Shown here: positions 1 to 7,990 of the stretch, in pieces
Layout of the letters: each line of letters begins with the position of its first letter
Position numbering within the stretch: the first letter of the stretch is position 1
Assembly: GCA_009703925.1 (NCBI GenBank)
Contig: WLFD01000008.1
Span: forward strand, 1 to 34,728
Direction: 5' to 3'
From: Actinomycetota bacterium
GTDB lineage: Bacteria; Actinomycetota; Acidimicrobiia; Acidimicrobiales; Acidimicrobilacustridaceae
DNA: 34,728 nt
Notes under the pieces: generated by a model
Databases searched by the model: none
What the model was told of the DNA's origin: nothing
What the model saw: the letters and a program-made list of their open reading frames with translations, nothing else
Program-made: the position numbers and the translations under genes

Positions 1-1908
1 ACTCAGGCGCCCCGTCCGGGCGACCGTCTGGTTGAACGTGGCGTGGATCCGACCGTCGGGAGCGATCTCGGCAAGGAGACCCTCGCCGTAGGTCGACCGG
101 AGTTTCTCGACCTCCCGGTAGGACAACAGATGCTCGATGATCGGGTGTTGGCCCCTCAGCTTCTCGAGCGACGCGGCGTCGGTCGAGAAACCTGTCTTCG
201 TCTTCTTCTGCGGGGCGAGACCGAGACGTTCGAAAAGGATCTCGCGGAGTTTCACGGTGGAGTTCACGTTGAACTCCTCCCCTGCGTCTGCGCAGATCTC
301 CGCTCGCAATTCATCGCACCGGGCGATGAGCGAATCGTTGAGTCGTCGCAGTTCGATCTCGTCGACGCCGACTCCGACGATCTCCATCCGTGCGAGGACA
401 CGAACGAGCGGTACTTCGATGGTCGCGTTCAGATCGGCGAGACCACGGGCGACCAGCGCTTCGTTGAACGGCGCGATCAGACGATGCACCCCCAGCGCCC
501 GGCATGCCGCACTCTGACCGTCGGGTTCGGTGTCGCCACCGAAATCGAGTTGACCGGCGGGCGGACCGTCGCTGTCGGGAAGGCGTGCGTGCGCGTACTT
601 CTCGAGAAGGGTCTCGAGCGCGTAACGCGATTCGGCAGGGTCGAGGAGGTACGCCGCAATCATCGTGTCGAGTGACAGCGAACGAAGATCGATGTCGAGT
701 TCCTCGAAACTGCGGATCAGCGCCTTCGCATCGTGCGCCACGAGCGGGCGTCCCGAATCACCGACGAGATCGGCCAGTGCCCCGCCCACCTCGGGCAGCG
801 CAAGCACGGCCGATGGAATCCATGCGACGTCGGCGGACTCGGCGTCGGTCACGATGGCGAGTCCCTCGAGCGTCGAGCGACCCTCGGCGCCTGCCCACAA
901 CGCTGCGACGGCAAGCGGTTCGTCGCTGTCGGCCAGGGCCCGCAGGACGCCGACCGCATCGGTTGCGGTGAGCAGATCGCTCCGCTCGGCGAACAGGACG
1001 AGATCGGTCGACTCGGCCGGCACCGAATCGTCGGTGACGCCGAGCGCATCGATCAGTCGGGGGTACAACGCGTTGAACTCGAGGAAGTCGAACACCTGAC
1101 GGACTTCGTCGAGGTCGTAGTTCCCGATGTTGAGCTCATCCGGATCGACCGTCACGGGCGCATCGCGGCGCAGAAGCATCAGCTCGCAATTGTTGCGGGC
1201 CTTCTCCTCGTTCTCGGCGAGGTTCTGGCGCAGTTTCGGTGTGAGTGCGTCGAGATTCTCGTAGATGCCGTCGATCCCGCCATAGGTGGTGATCAGTTTC
1301 GCTGCAGTCTTTTCACCGACACCCGGAACCCCCGGGAGATTGTCGGACGGGTCACCTCGCAACGCTGCGTATTCGACATAGCTGGTCGGCTTCACACCCG
1401 TGCGTTCCAGGATTCCCGCTTCGTCATAAAGGGCGTAATCGGAAACACCGCGCTTGTTGTAGAGCACGCGGATGTGGGGATCGCGGACAAGCTGGTAACT
1501 GTCCCGGTCGCCGGTGACGATCAGCACGTCGTCGCCGCGCGCTTCGGCTTCGGTCGCAAGCGTCGCGATGATGTCATCGGCTTCGAAACCCACAAGGTCG
1601 AGAACCGGCACCCGCAGCGCCTCGACGACCTGCCGCACGAGACCCATCTGCTGGCGGAGGATGTCCGGCGATTCATCCCGGTTCGCCTTGTACGACGGCA
1701 GGGCGATGTGGCGGAACGTCGGTTCCGGACGATCGAACACAACAGCAAGGTGGTCGGGCTTCTGATCGCGCAGGAGATTGATGAGCATCGCCGTGAAGCC
1801 GTACACGGCGTTGGTGACCTGACCCGATGCTGTGGCCATGTCGGTGGGTAGAGCGAAGAACGCCCTGTACGTCAGCGAATTTCCGTCGATCAACATCAGT
1901 GTGGTCAT
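1..1908 (-). CDS. polA: DNA polymerase I, N-terminal 636 residues (cut by window edge)
   Basis: This is DNA polymerase I, which removes primers and fills gaps in replication and repair. The start is the ATG at 1908, giving MTTLMLIDGNSLTYRAFFAL. The 5'-nuclease domain covers about residues 1-300, with the IDGN start, the GFEADDIIATLA and VTGDRDSYQL metal-site segments and the helix-hairpin-helix GDPSDNLPGVPGVGEKTA. Residues of about 330-490 form the 3'-5' exonuclease-like domain, but no D-x-E proofreading motif is visible (LAVAALWAG lies where it would be), so proofreading is probably lost, as in many actinobacterial PolA proteins. The polymerase domain begins near residue 520 and the visible part ends in TGRLS of motif A, so roughly the last third lies beyond base 1. 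The start codon overlaps the stop of the upstream regulator gene as ATGA, which suggests translational coupling. Confidence 0.96.
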   Translation of the reverse strand, partial: MTTLMLIDGNSLTYRAFFALPTDMATASGQVTNAVYGFTAMLINLLRDQKPDHLAVVFDRPEPTFRHIALPSYKANRDESPDILRQQMGLVRQVVEALRVPVLDLVGFEADDIIATLATEAEARGDDVLIVTGDRDSYQLVRDPHIRVLYNKRGVSDYALYDEAGILERTGVKPTSYVEYAALRGDPSDNLPGVPGVGEKTAAKLITTYGGIDGIYENLDALTPKLRQNLAENEEKARNNCELMLLRRDAPVTVDPDELNIGNYDLDEVRQVFDFLEFNALYPRLIDALGVTDDSVPAESTDLVLFAERSDLLTATDAVGVLRALADSDEPLAVAALWAGAEGRSTLEGLAIVTDAESADVAWIPSAVLALPEVGGALADLVGDSGRPLVAHDAKALIRSFEELDIDLRSLSLDTMIAAYLLDPAESRYALETLLEKYAHARLPDSDGPPAGQLDFGGDTEPDGQSAACRALGVHRLIAPFNEALVARGLADLNATIEVPLVRVLARMEIVGVGVDEIELRRLNDSLIARCDELRAEICADAGEEFNVNSTVKLREILFERLGLAPQKKTKTGFSTDAASLEKLRGQHPIIEHLLSYREVEKLRSTYGEGLLAEIAPDGRIHATFNQTVARTGRLS

Positions 1909-2480
1909 GGTTTGAGTTCCCCGGAGATGATCTGTTCGCCGACGAGGCGCATCGTCAGACGATCACCCATCGCCGTTTTCTGGATGAACGAGAAGGCTTC
2001 GGACTCGGTGAGGCCGTGCGTGTCCATGAGGACACCTTTCGCCCTGTCCAGGATCTTGCGCGTCTCGAGTTGATCACCGAGCGATTCCGCCTGCTCCGAC
2101 ACGGCTTTGAAATCGCGGAACCGACCGATGGCCAGTTCGATCGCCGGAACCAGTTCACTGCGCTGGAACGGTTTGACCAGATACGCCAATGCCCCTGCGT
2201 CGCGGGCCTGTTCGATCAGATCGCGCTGGCTGAAGGCGGTGAGGATCAGAACGGCACAGAGTCGCTCGGCCGAAATCTCTCTGGCCACCGACAGACCGTC
2301 CATTCCCGGCATCTTGATGTCGAGAATCGCCAGATCCGGATCGAGATCCCGCACGAGGGCAACTGCTTCGTCGCCGCGACCCGTCTCGCCGACGACCTCG
2401 TAGCCCTCTTCCTCGAGGGTCTCCTTCAGATCGAGTCGGATGATCGCCTCGTCTTCGGCAAGGACCACACGGATCGACAC
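1905..2480 (-). CDS. pdtaR: Response regulator with receiver and ANTAR RNA-binding domains (PdtaR-like)
   Basis: The first ~120 residues are a CheY-like receiver: acidic pocket in LAEDEA, phospho-acceptor Asp54 in AILDIKMPGMDG, Thr81 in LILTAFS and Lys103 in LVKPF. A C-terminal ANTAR domain follows (RKILDRAKGVLMDTHGLTESEAF), an RNA-binding module that acts by antitermination on paired hairpins. The domain order matches mycobacterial PdtaR (Rv1626), which also lies near polA. No partner histidine kinase is in the window. I prefer the GTG at 2480 because AAGGGA precedes it by 9 nt and the protein then begins VSIRVVLAEDE. An in-frame ATG at 2498 would add six residues. The gene ends inside the polA start (ATGA). 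Function is secure at family level; the RNA targets are unknown. Confidence 0.92.
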   Translation of the reverse strand: MSIRVVLAEDEAIIRLDLKETLEEEGYEVVGETGRGDEAVALVRDLDPDLAILDIKMPGMDGLSVAREISAERLCAVLILTAFSQRDLIEQARDAGALAYLVKPFQRSELVPAIELAIGRFRDFKAVSEQAESLGDQLETRKILDRAKGVLMDTHGLTESEAFSFIQKTAMGDRLTMRLVGEQIISGELKP

Positions 2481-2543
2481 CGGAGCTGTTCCCTTCATGG
2501 ATCGATCACCAGCACGGTGCGGGCGCGTCCGCATCGTACCGGT

Positions 2544-2837
2544 TCAGCCTGCGACCTCGTTGAGGCGGTCGAGCAGATCGTCCTGCTGCATTTCGAGTCG
2601 CTGGAGATCGGCGATGACCTCCGTCCGGTGGCGTCCCATCGCGTCCGCGTGCTTCGCCGCCTCGCGGTGCTCCCGCTCGGCGAGAGGGGTTTCGGAGACC
2701 AGAGAACGGAGCCGGGCATCGTCGGCCTCGGCGGAAAGCTGCTGCATCTGTTCGTCGACAACGGCCAATTCGGAACGAAGGGCCTTCATCTGGGAGGAGA
2801 TCTCGACAAGGCGACGCTCGACGGTGGCTCTGGACAT
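2544..2837 (-). CDS. Small coiled-coil protein, unknown function
   Basis: This encodes 97 residues rich in Glu, Arg, Leu and Gln, with heptad-like spacing through most of its length (for example MKALRSELAVVDEQMQQLSAEADDARLRSL and, near the end, ADLQRLEMQQDDLLDRLNEVAG). There is no Cys, no signal peptide and no membrane segment, so a cytoplasmic helical dimer or oligomer is likely. I do not recognise a named family. The start is ATG 2837: TAGACT at 2849-2844 sits six bases upstream, giving the leaderless layout seen before other genes here, and there is no Shine-Dalgarno sequence. It lies upstream of pdtaR and polA on the same strand with a 63-nt gap to the preferred pdtaR start, so the three may be co-transcribed. 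Confidence 0.72.
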   Translation of the reverse strand: MSRATVERRLVEISSQMKALRSELAVVDEQMQQLSAEADDARLRSLVSETPLAEREHREAAKHADAMGRHRTEVIADLQRLEMQQDDLLDRLNEVAG

Positions 2838-2843
2838 GGAGAA

Positions 2844-2849
2844 AGTCTA
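2844..2849 (-). promoter_or_regulatory. -10 box of a leaderless promoter for the coiled-coil gene
   Basis: TAGACT is followed by six bases and then ATG 2837. This fits TANNNT with transcription starting at or next to the start codon. No clear -35 element is visible. Confidence 0.5.
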
Positions 2850-2875
2850 CGGCCGGGCCTCCGGTCCCGGGTTGG

Positions 2876-2881
2876 TAGCGT
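2876..2881 (+). promoter_or_regulatory. Candidate -10 box for tRNA-Leu
   Basis: TAGCGT lies 17 bases before the first tRNA base, on the opposite strand to the -10 of the coiled-coil gene. The gap therefore looks like a divergent promoter region. No convincing -35 box is seen. Confidence 0.4.
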
Positions 2882-2898
2882 GTCGTCCGCATCACCTT

Positions 2899-2982
2899 GC
2901 GGCGGTGCTGGAACTGGCATACAGGGCGGGCTCAAACCCCGCTGCCCGCAAGGGCTTGAGGGTTCGAATCCCTCCCGCCGCA
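2899..2982 (+). tRNA. tRNA-Leu (anticodon CAA)
   Basis: The 84-nt sequence folds as a class II tRNA. The acceptor stem pairs GCGGCGG with CCGCCGC and is followed by discriminator A. The anticodon stem GCGGG/CCCGC encloses the 7-nt loop CTCAAAC, so the anticodon is CAA and it reads UUG. A long variable arm forms GCCC-GCAA-GGGC, as expected for tRNA-Leu. The T arm pairs GAGGG with CCCTC around TTCGAAT. The next bases are CCT, so the 3' CCA is not encoded and must be added enzymatically. Confidence 0.95.
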
Positions 2983-3078
2983 CCTCCCTTCCTGCCCCGA
3001 CGGCCTCGCCATCGCCGCAGGGAGAACAGTTCGCCCATGAATCCGGCCGCAAATGAAACCGTTTGCCGGGCCGACTGG

Positions 3079-3094
3079 TCATACCTTCGTATGA
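3079..3094 (+). promoter_or_regulatory. Inverted repeat overlapping a possible fabD promoter
   Basis: TCATAC-CTTC-GTATGA is a perfect 6-bp inverted repeat, 41 bases before the fabD start. TACCTT (3082-3087), which fits TANNNT, lies inside it. A repressor bound here would cover the -10 region. Operator function is inference. The rest of 2983-3134 shows no gene. Confidence 0.35.
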
Positions 3095-3134
3095 ACTCCG
3101 ACAAAACGGCCGTAAAGGATTCACCGAACGCCCC

Positions 3135-4310
3135 ATGATCGTTTTCACCTTCCCCGGTCAGGGGTCGCAGAAGCCCGGAATGGGTGAGCAATGGCGGGAT
3201 CATCCGTCGTGGGAACTGGTCGACGAGGCATCGGCGGTTCTCGGGCGCGATCTCGGGCAACTACTCCTGCACACCGAAGCGGATGAACTCACCCGCACCG
3301 ACAACGCCCAACTGTCGACGTTCCTCACCAGCCTGATCGTTCTCGATGCCGTCGAACGTCTCGGGGTCGAACCCGCCGCCGCCGCCGGTCACAGCCTCGG
3401 CGAGTACACCGCCCTCGTCTCGATGGGAGCGATGTCCTTCGAGGACGGACTCCGACTCGTCGCCGAACGGGGATCGGCGATGTTGGCGGCCACGACCGAA
3501 CGGGTCGGAACGATGGCCGCAGTTCTCGGTCTCGATGACGATGATGTCGAGATCGCATGTTCCCGCGTCAGCAGTGATGTGTGGGTGGCCAATTACAACG
3601 CTCCCGGGCAGGTCGTCATCGCCGGTTCCCCCGAAGCCGTCGCCGAATGCAGTGACGTCGCCAAGGAACTCGGAGCGAAGAAGGTCATGCCGATGGCCGT
3701 CAGCGGGGCGTTCCACACCCCCTTCATGGCGCCCGCACGCGAACGACTCCGAGCCGCTATCGCCACCGCCGATTTCCGCGAGGCCGACCTGCCGGTCTAC
3801 GCAAATGTCGATGCCCGCCCCCACACCTCGGCCAGCGAATGGGTCGGCCTTCTGTCGTCCCAACTGTGCAGTCCGGTCCGTTGGCGCCAGACACTCCACA
3901 ACCTCGGCGACGCCGGCGGAACCGTGTTCGTAGAACTCGGACCAGGCAGCGTCCTGACCGGGATGGCCAAGCGGACGGTTACCGGAGCCACGACGCTCTC
4001 GGTCAGCACCCCCAACGATCTCGACAAACTGATCACGGCGCTCGCCACCCCGTCGGCCAGCGTCTCCGGCGTCCACGAAGGCGAGCATCTGTTCGCCACC
4101 GAGCGGATGGTGGTCAGCCCCGCCGCCGGAGTCTTCACTCCTGCTGCCGGCATCGAGGCCGGATCCACCCTCGCCCCGGGAACGGTTCTCGGCGCCGTGG
4201 GTGATGTCGATGTTCGCTCTCCATTCGATGGCATCGTGGTGGGCATGCTCGCCGTCGAAGGCGAGCGGGTAACGACAAGCCAGCCCATCGCCTGGCTCCG
4301 TACCGCGTGA
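3135..4310 (+). CDS. fabD: Malonyl-CoA:ACP transacylase with C-terminal biotinyl/lipoyl-like domain
   Basis: FabD moves malonyl from CoA to acyl carrier protein for fatty acid elongation. Residues 1 to about 300 form the transferase: GQGSQ at 8-12, nucleophile Ser87 in GHSLG, Arg112 in AERGSAML and catalytic His194 in GAFHTPF. Usual FabD proteins are near 310 residues; this one has 391. The extra part (about 320-391) resembles a biotinyl/lipoyl 'hammerhead': VVSPAAGVF, then RSPFDGIVVGMLAVEGERVTTSQPIAWL. At the position of the modified Lys (normally in EMK) the sequence is AVGDVDVRS, with no Lys, so the domain is probably not biotinylated. The start is ATG 3135, since MIVFTFPGQGSQ matches the family N-terminus. 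It is the first gene of the fab operon; its TGA overlaps an in-frame fabH GTG. Confidence 0.93.
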   Translation: MIVFTFPGQGSQKPGMGEQWRDHPSWELVDEASAVLGRDLGQLLLHTEADELTRTDNAQLSTFLTSLIVLDAVERLGVEPAAAAGHSLGEYTALVSMGAMSFEDGLRLVAERGSAMLAATTERVGTMAAVLGLDDDDVEIACSRVSSDVWVANYNAPGQVVIAGSPEAVAECSDVAKELGAKKVMPMAVSGAFHTPFMAPARERLRAAIATADFREADLPVYANVDARPHTSASEWVGLLSSQLCSPVRWRQTLHNLGDAGGTVFVELGPGSVLTGMAKRTVTGATTLSVSTPNDLDKLITALATPSASVSGVHEGEHLFATERMVVSPAAGVFTPAAGIEAGSTLAPGTVLGAVGDVDVRSPFDGIVVGMLAVEGERVTTSQPIAWLRTA

Positions 4311-4333
4311 ACGACTCACCCCGAGGGAAACCC

Positions 4334-5305
4334 ATGCCCGCTTCAACCACTCCCGCCCGGCGGGGCGCAACCATCTCCGGATGGGGCACGGCCCTACCCC
4401 CCCATGTCGTCACGAACGCCGATTTCGAGGCGCGACTCGACACCACCGACGAGTGGATCACCGAGCGCACCGGAATCCGCGAGCGTCGTCACGGAAGTTC
4501 GACGGCAGCACTCGCCATCGAAGCGGGCCGCGCCGCACTCGACATGGCTGGATTGACCGGTGACGACATCGATCTCGTTCTGCTGGCCACCACCAGTCCG
4601 GACTACCAGATCCCTTCGACGGCATCGCAGGTTCAGGACGAACTCGGCATCCGCGGCGGAGCGTGCGACATCAACGCCGCGTGTTCCGGATTCGTCTACG
4701 GCCTCGTGCAAGCGCACGGACTGATCGCAATGGGTCTGAACCGTGTCCTTCTCATCGGAGCCGAAACACTCAGTCGACTCACCGATCAGGAAGATCGAAA
4801 CACCGCGATCCTCTTCGGTGATGGCGCCGGCGCAGTGGTTCTCGAGGCCACCGACGATGCAGGACAGTTGCTCGCCTTCGACCTCGGATCCGACGGGTCC
4901 GCCCGGAAACTGCTCGATGCCCCCATCGGCGGCTACATGCAGATGAACGGCAAAGAGGTTTTCCGTCGGGCCGTCACCGTCATGGTGCAATCGGCCAACA
5001 CATCACTCGCTTCGGCCGGAATCTCCGCTGATGATCTCGCCCTCGTCGTTCCGCACCAGGCAAACATCCGGATCATCGAAGCCGCCTGCTCGCGTCTGAA
5101 TGTCGACGCAGATCGGGTCGCCACCGTTCTGGCAACAACGGGGAACACCTCCTCGGCTTCGATTCCCCTCGCCCTCGTCGACGCCCTTGACAGCGGGCGC
5201 GTCAAGAAGGGCGACCATGTACTTCTCGTCGGCTTCGGTGCCGGCATGAGTTGGGCCAGTGCCGTCATCCGTTGGACGGGTCATCTTCCGGAGGTTGCGT
5301 CATGA
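4334..5305 (+). CDS. fabH: 3-oxoacyl-ACP synthase III (initiating condensing enzyme)
   Basis: FabH condenses an acyl-CoA starter with malonyl-ACP to begin type II fatty acid synthesis. The 323-residue protein carries the full thiolase-fold triad: Cys117 in DINAACSGF, His241 in PHQANIRI and Asn271 in TGNTSSASIP. TTDEWITERTGIRERR near residues 37-52 and the FGAGMSWASA C-terminus are typical. I chose ATG 4334, preceded by GAGGG at a good distance. A GTG at 4307 that overlaps the fabD stop would add nine residues. The stop overlaps the fabG start as ATGA. Confidence 0.96.
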   Translation: MPASTTPARRGATISGWGTALPPHVVTNADFEARLDTTDEWITERTGIRERRHGSSTAALAIEAGRAALDMAGLTGDDIDLVLLATTSPDYQIPSTASQVQDELGIRGGACDINAACSGFVYGLVQAHGLIAMGLNRVLLIGAETLSRLTDQEDRNTAILFGDGAGAVVLEATDDAGQLLAFDLGSDGSARKLLDAPIGGYMQMNGKEVFRRAVTVMVQSANTSLASAGISADDLALVVPHQANIRIIEAACSRLNVDADRVATVLATTGNTSSASIPLALVDALDSGRVKKGDHVLLVGFGAGMSWASAVIRWTGHLPEVAS

Positions 5306-6021
5306 GTCGTGTTGTTCTTGTCACCGGAGCCAACCGCGGAATCGGGCTGGCATGTGCATCAGCATTCGTCGCCAACGGCGACAAGGTCGCCGTCACCTAC
5401 CGGAGCGAACTTCCTCCTGCATCGCTCGCCGACAACGTTCTGTGCGTGAAATGCGACGTCACGGATGCCGCTCAGGTCGAAGCCGCTTTCCTGGAGATCG
5501 AGGAGAAACTCGGCCCGGTTGAAGTCCTTGTCTCCAACGCCGGAATGACGGTCGACAAACTTGCCATCCGCATGTCGGACGATGATTTCGCATCGGTCCT
5601 CGACGCCAACCTCGTCGGCGGATTCCGTGTGGCCAAGCGCGCCGTGCAGAAAATGATGCGTGCCCGTCAGGGTCGGATCATCTTCATCGGCTCCGTCGTC
5701 GGCGCCACCGGTCAGGCCGGTCAGGCCAACTACGCCGCATCCAAAGCCGGACTGATCGGTCTCGCCCGATCGCTCGCCCGCGAGTTCGCCTCGCGCAACA
5801 TCACCGTGAATGTCGTGAGTCCCGGCCCCGTCGCCACCGACATGTTCGCAGCCGTTTCCGACGATGCGCGAACTGCAATCACCGACGCCGTTCCCCTCGG
5901 TCGACTCGCAGAGCCGTCCGAAATCGCGGCTGCCGTCACCTTCCTCGCGTCCGATCCCGCCGCCTTCATCACCGGTGCGGTTCTACCGGTCGACGGAGGA
6001 CTCGGCATGGGCGCGATCTAG
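5302..6021 (+). CDS. fabG: 3-oxoacyl-ACP reductase
   Basis: FabG is the NADPH-dependent reductase of the elongation cycle, a 239-residue short-chain dehydrogenase. It shows the cofactor motif TGANRGIG (8-15), the NAG motif (79-81), catalytic Ser131, Tyr144 and Lys148 (YAASK), and the C-terminal ITGAVLPVDGG. The start ATG 5302 overlaps the fabH stop (ATGA), and GGAGG lies just upstream, so translation is coupled. Membership of the fab operon makes ketoacyl-ACP reduction the likely role rather than another SDR activity. Confidence 0.95.
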   Translation: MSRVVLVTGANRGIGLACASAFVANGDKVAVTYRSELPPASLADNVLCVKCDVTDAAQVEAAFLEIEEKLGPVEVLVSNAGMTVDKLAIRMSDDDFASVLDANLVGGFRVAKRAVQKMMRARQGRIIFIGSVVGATGQAGQANYAASKAGLIGLARSLAREFASRNITVNVVSPGPVATDMFAAVSDDARTAITDAVPLGRLAEPSEIAAAVTFLASDPAAFITGAVLPVDGGLGMGAI

Positions 6022-6057
6022 CACCTTCAGAGTCTCAGCCACCACCATGCCCCCGAC

Positions 6058-6063
6058 TAGATT
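6058..6063 (+). promoter_or_regulatory. Candidate internal -10 box before acpP
   Basis: TAGATT lies 28 bases before the acpP start, in the only sizeable gap (70 bp) inside the fab operon. A start near 6070 would leave a short leader containing the AGGAG ribosome binding site. Extra acyl carrier protein output from an internal promoter is plausible but unproven. Confidence 0.35.
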
Positions 6064-6091
6064 GGGTGCACCACTTAGCAAGGAGTTCCCA

Positions 6092-6328
6092 GTGAGCGAC
6101 GAACAGTTCGAGCAGTTCAAGGCCTGTGCGGTAGAGGTTCTCGCCGTCAGCGCCGATCAGGTCACCATGGAAGCCCGCTTCGGCGACGATCTCGATGCCG
6201 ACAGTCTCGACCTTGTCGAACTCGTCATGAAACTCGAAGAGGTCTTCGACGTCACCGTCGACGAATCGGAACTCGAGAACATCGAGACCGTCGGTCAGGC
6301 CTACAACCTGGTCATCTCCAAGAAGTGA
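6092..6328 (+). CDS. acpP: Acyl carrier protein
   Basis: The 78-residue acidic protein carries growing acyl chains on a 4'-phosphopantetheine arm. The attachment Ser38 lies in DADSLDLVELVMKLEE, the canonical helix II motif. The start is GTG 6092, set by AGGAG at 6081-6085. Longer reading in this frame would run back into fabG and has no support. The gene sits between fabG and fabF; its stop codon overlaps the fabF ATG by one base (TGATG). Confidence 0.96.
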   Translation: MSDEQFEQFKACAVEVLAVSADQVTMEARFGDDLDADSLDLVELVMKLEEVFDVTVDESELENIETVGQAYNLVISKK

Positions 6329-7509
6329 TGGATCGCCGCAGGGTCGCCATCACCGGCATCGGTGTCGTCAGCCCTTGCGGTATCGGCACCGAAGCTTTCT
6401 GGCAGGGGCTGCTGTCGGCCCCGCCGGAAGGCCTCCGCCACATCAATGATTTCGACGCGGAGAAGTACTTCGCGAATCCGAAAGAAGCACGTCGCACCGA
6501 CCGCTTCGCACAGTTCGCTCTCGCCGCCGCCGAAGAAGCACTCGCGGGCGCCGGCGACATCGGCGGCGATCCCGCCCGCAAGGGCGTGTGGGTCGGGACC
6601 GGCATCGGCGGTCTGACCACTCTCGAATCACAGGTTGTCGTCCACGAGCACAAGGGTCCCCGTCGGGTCTCGCCGTTCCTCGTTCCGATGCTGATGGCCA
6701 ATGCCGCTGCTGCCGCCATCTCGATGAAGTACGGCTTCCAGGGTCCGTGCGAGAACACCTGCACGGCATGCGCTGCCGGAACCCAATCGCTCGGCAACGC
6801 CTACCGGATGATCCAGTACGGCCGATGCGATGTCGTCATCTCCGGCTCCTCGGAAGCGGCGATGACACCCACGAGCATCGCCGGTTTCTCGAACATGACG
6901 GCGATGTCGGGCGAGTGCCTCTCCCGGCCCTTCGACCGCGACCGCGACGGTTTCGTCCTCGCCGAAGGCTCAGGCATCCTCGTCCTCGAAGAGCTCGAAT
7001 TCGCACGCGCCCGCGGTGCCAACATCATCGGCGAACTCATGGGCGCGGCATCAAATGCCGATGCCCATCACATCACCGCTCCCGCCCCCGGTGGCGTCGG
7101 TGCAATCGCGTGCATGCGTCTGGCCATCGAGGACGCCGGCCTGACTCCCGGTGACATCACCCACGTCAACGCCCATGGCACCTCGACCCCGCTCAATGAT
7201 GCCGCCGAGGCTGCGGCGATCATGGAGGTCTTCGGGCCGAACGGTCCGCCGGTGACATCCATCAAGGGAGTCACCGGACATTCCCTCGGTGCGGCCGGTG
7301 CCCTCGAGGCGGTTGCCATCATCCTCGGTATGCAGAAGGGCCTCATCCCTCCGACGGCCGGCTACGTCAACGTCGATCCGGACATGGCACCGATCGACCT
7401 CGTCGTCGGTCAGGCCCGCCCCTGGACTCCCGGTCCCGTGCTGTCCAACAGTTTCGGGTTCGGCGGCCACAACGGCTGCGTCGTCATCGGGCCACCTCCC
7501 GTCGACTGA
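6328..7509 (+). CDS. fabF: 3-oxoacyl-ACP synthase II (elongating condensing enzyme)
   Basis: FabF condenses acyl-ACP with malonyl-ACP in each elongation cycle. The 393-residue protein has the active-site Cys148 (NTCTACAAGTQS), the first active His in HVNAHGTSTPLND, the second in GHSLGAAGALEAV and the C-terminal NSFGFGGHNG. The start is ATG 6328 (or GTG 6325), coupled to the acpP stop. The last 26 bases overlap the end of the convergent ogt gene, so no terminator fits between them. FabI/FabK-type enoyl reductase is not in the window; FabZ is encoded in the facing operon. Confidence 0.96.
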   Translation: MDRRRVAITGIGVVSPCGIGTEAFWQGLLSAPPEGLRHINDFDAEKYFANPKEARRTDRFAQFALAAAEEALAGAGDIGGDPARKGVWVGTGIGGLTTLESQVVVHEHKGPRRVSPFLVPMLMANAAAAAISMKYGFQGPCENTCTACAAGTQSLGNAYRMIQYGRCDVVISGSSEAAMTPTSIAGFSNMTAMSGECLSRPFDRDRDGFVLAEGSGILVLEELEFARARGANIIGELMGAASNADAHHITAPAPGGVGAIACMRLAIEDAGLTPGDITHVNAHGTSTPLNDAAEAAAIMEVFGPNGPPVTSIKGVTGHSLGAAGALEAVAIILGMQKGLIPPTAGYVNVDPDMAPIDLVVGQARPWTPGPVLSNSFGFGGHNGCVVIGPPPVD

Positions 7510-7978
7510 CGGTTCCCGACTCGAGCCTCAGGAGCAGTTCCTTGGCCGTCGTGCCCCCGGCATAGCGACCCGGGCCCCCTCCGGCCGGAAGCACCCGATG
7601 GCACGGCACGATGATCGCTATCGGGTTGGTGGCCATCGCCGAGCCGACAGCCCGGGCGGCCCGGGGCCGACCCGTCATATGGGCCAACTCCGTGTACGAG
7701 ACCGTCGTTCCGAACGGAACCGTCTCGAGCATGTCGAGGACCTCGCCCCGGAATCCGGAGCGGGCTCTGCGATCGAGGGTCACGGTGAACGCCGAGCGGA
7801 ACCCGGCGAAGTACTCCCCCAGTTCGAGTTCCGTCTGGTCCAGATGGGCATCTGCCGAGCGTCGGGCTCCTCCGGGATGGCCGGCGATGTCGGCATTCCA
7901 TCCGATGCCCGAGAGACCCTCCTCCGTTGCGACGAGGATCAGGTTTCCGATCGGTGAGCCGATCGTCCGGCAGGCCAT
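7484..7978 (-). CDS. ogt: Methylated-DNA-protein-cysteine methyltransferase
   Basis: This 164-residue suicide enzyme repairs O6-alkylguanine by moving the alkyl group to its own Cys. Acceptor Cys126 lies in the signature IVPCHRVL, followed by GGGPGRYAGGTTAKELLLRLE. VPFGTTVSYTELA near residues 88-99 belongs to the DNA-binding winged helix, and RAARAVGSAMATNP precedes the active site. It is the last gene of fabZ's operon, starting 12 bases after the fabZ stop. Its 3' end overlaps fabF by 26 bp in the convergent direction. There is no AdaA-like regulatory domain. Confidence 0.95.
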   Translation of the reverse strand: MACRTIGSPIGNLILVATEEGLSGIGWNADIAGHPGGARRSADAHLDQTELELGEYFAGFRSAFTVTLDRRARSGFRGEVLDMLETVPFGTTVSYTELAHMTGRPRAARAVGSAMATNPIAIIVPCHRVLPAGGGPGRYAGGTTAKELLLRLESGTVSRREVAR

Positions 7979-7990
7979 TGCCGGTTCAGC

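Noticed and set aside
43-1851. Long plus-strand open frames at 43-675 and 733-1851
   Set aside because: They lie opposite polA, which has clear family motifs; the products match nothing and come from GC-rich codon bias.
3261-4370. A 369-residue minus-strand frame
   Set aside because: It is the shadow of fabD; composition is low-complexity and no motif is present.
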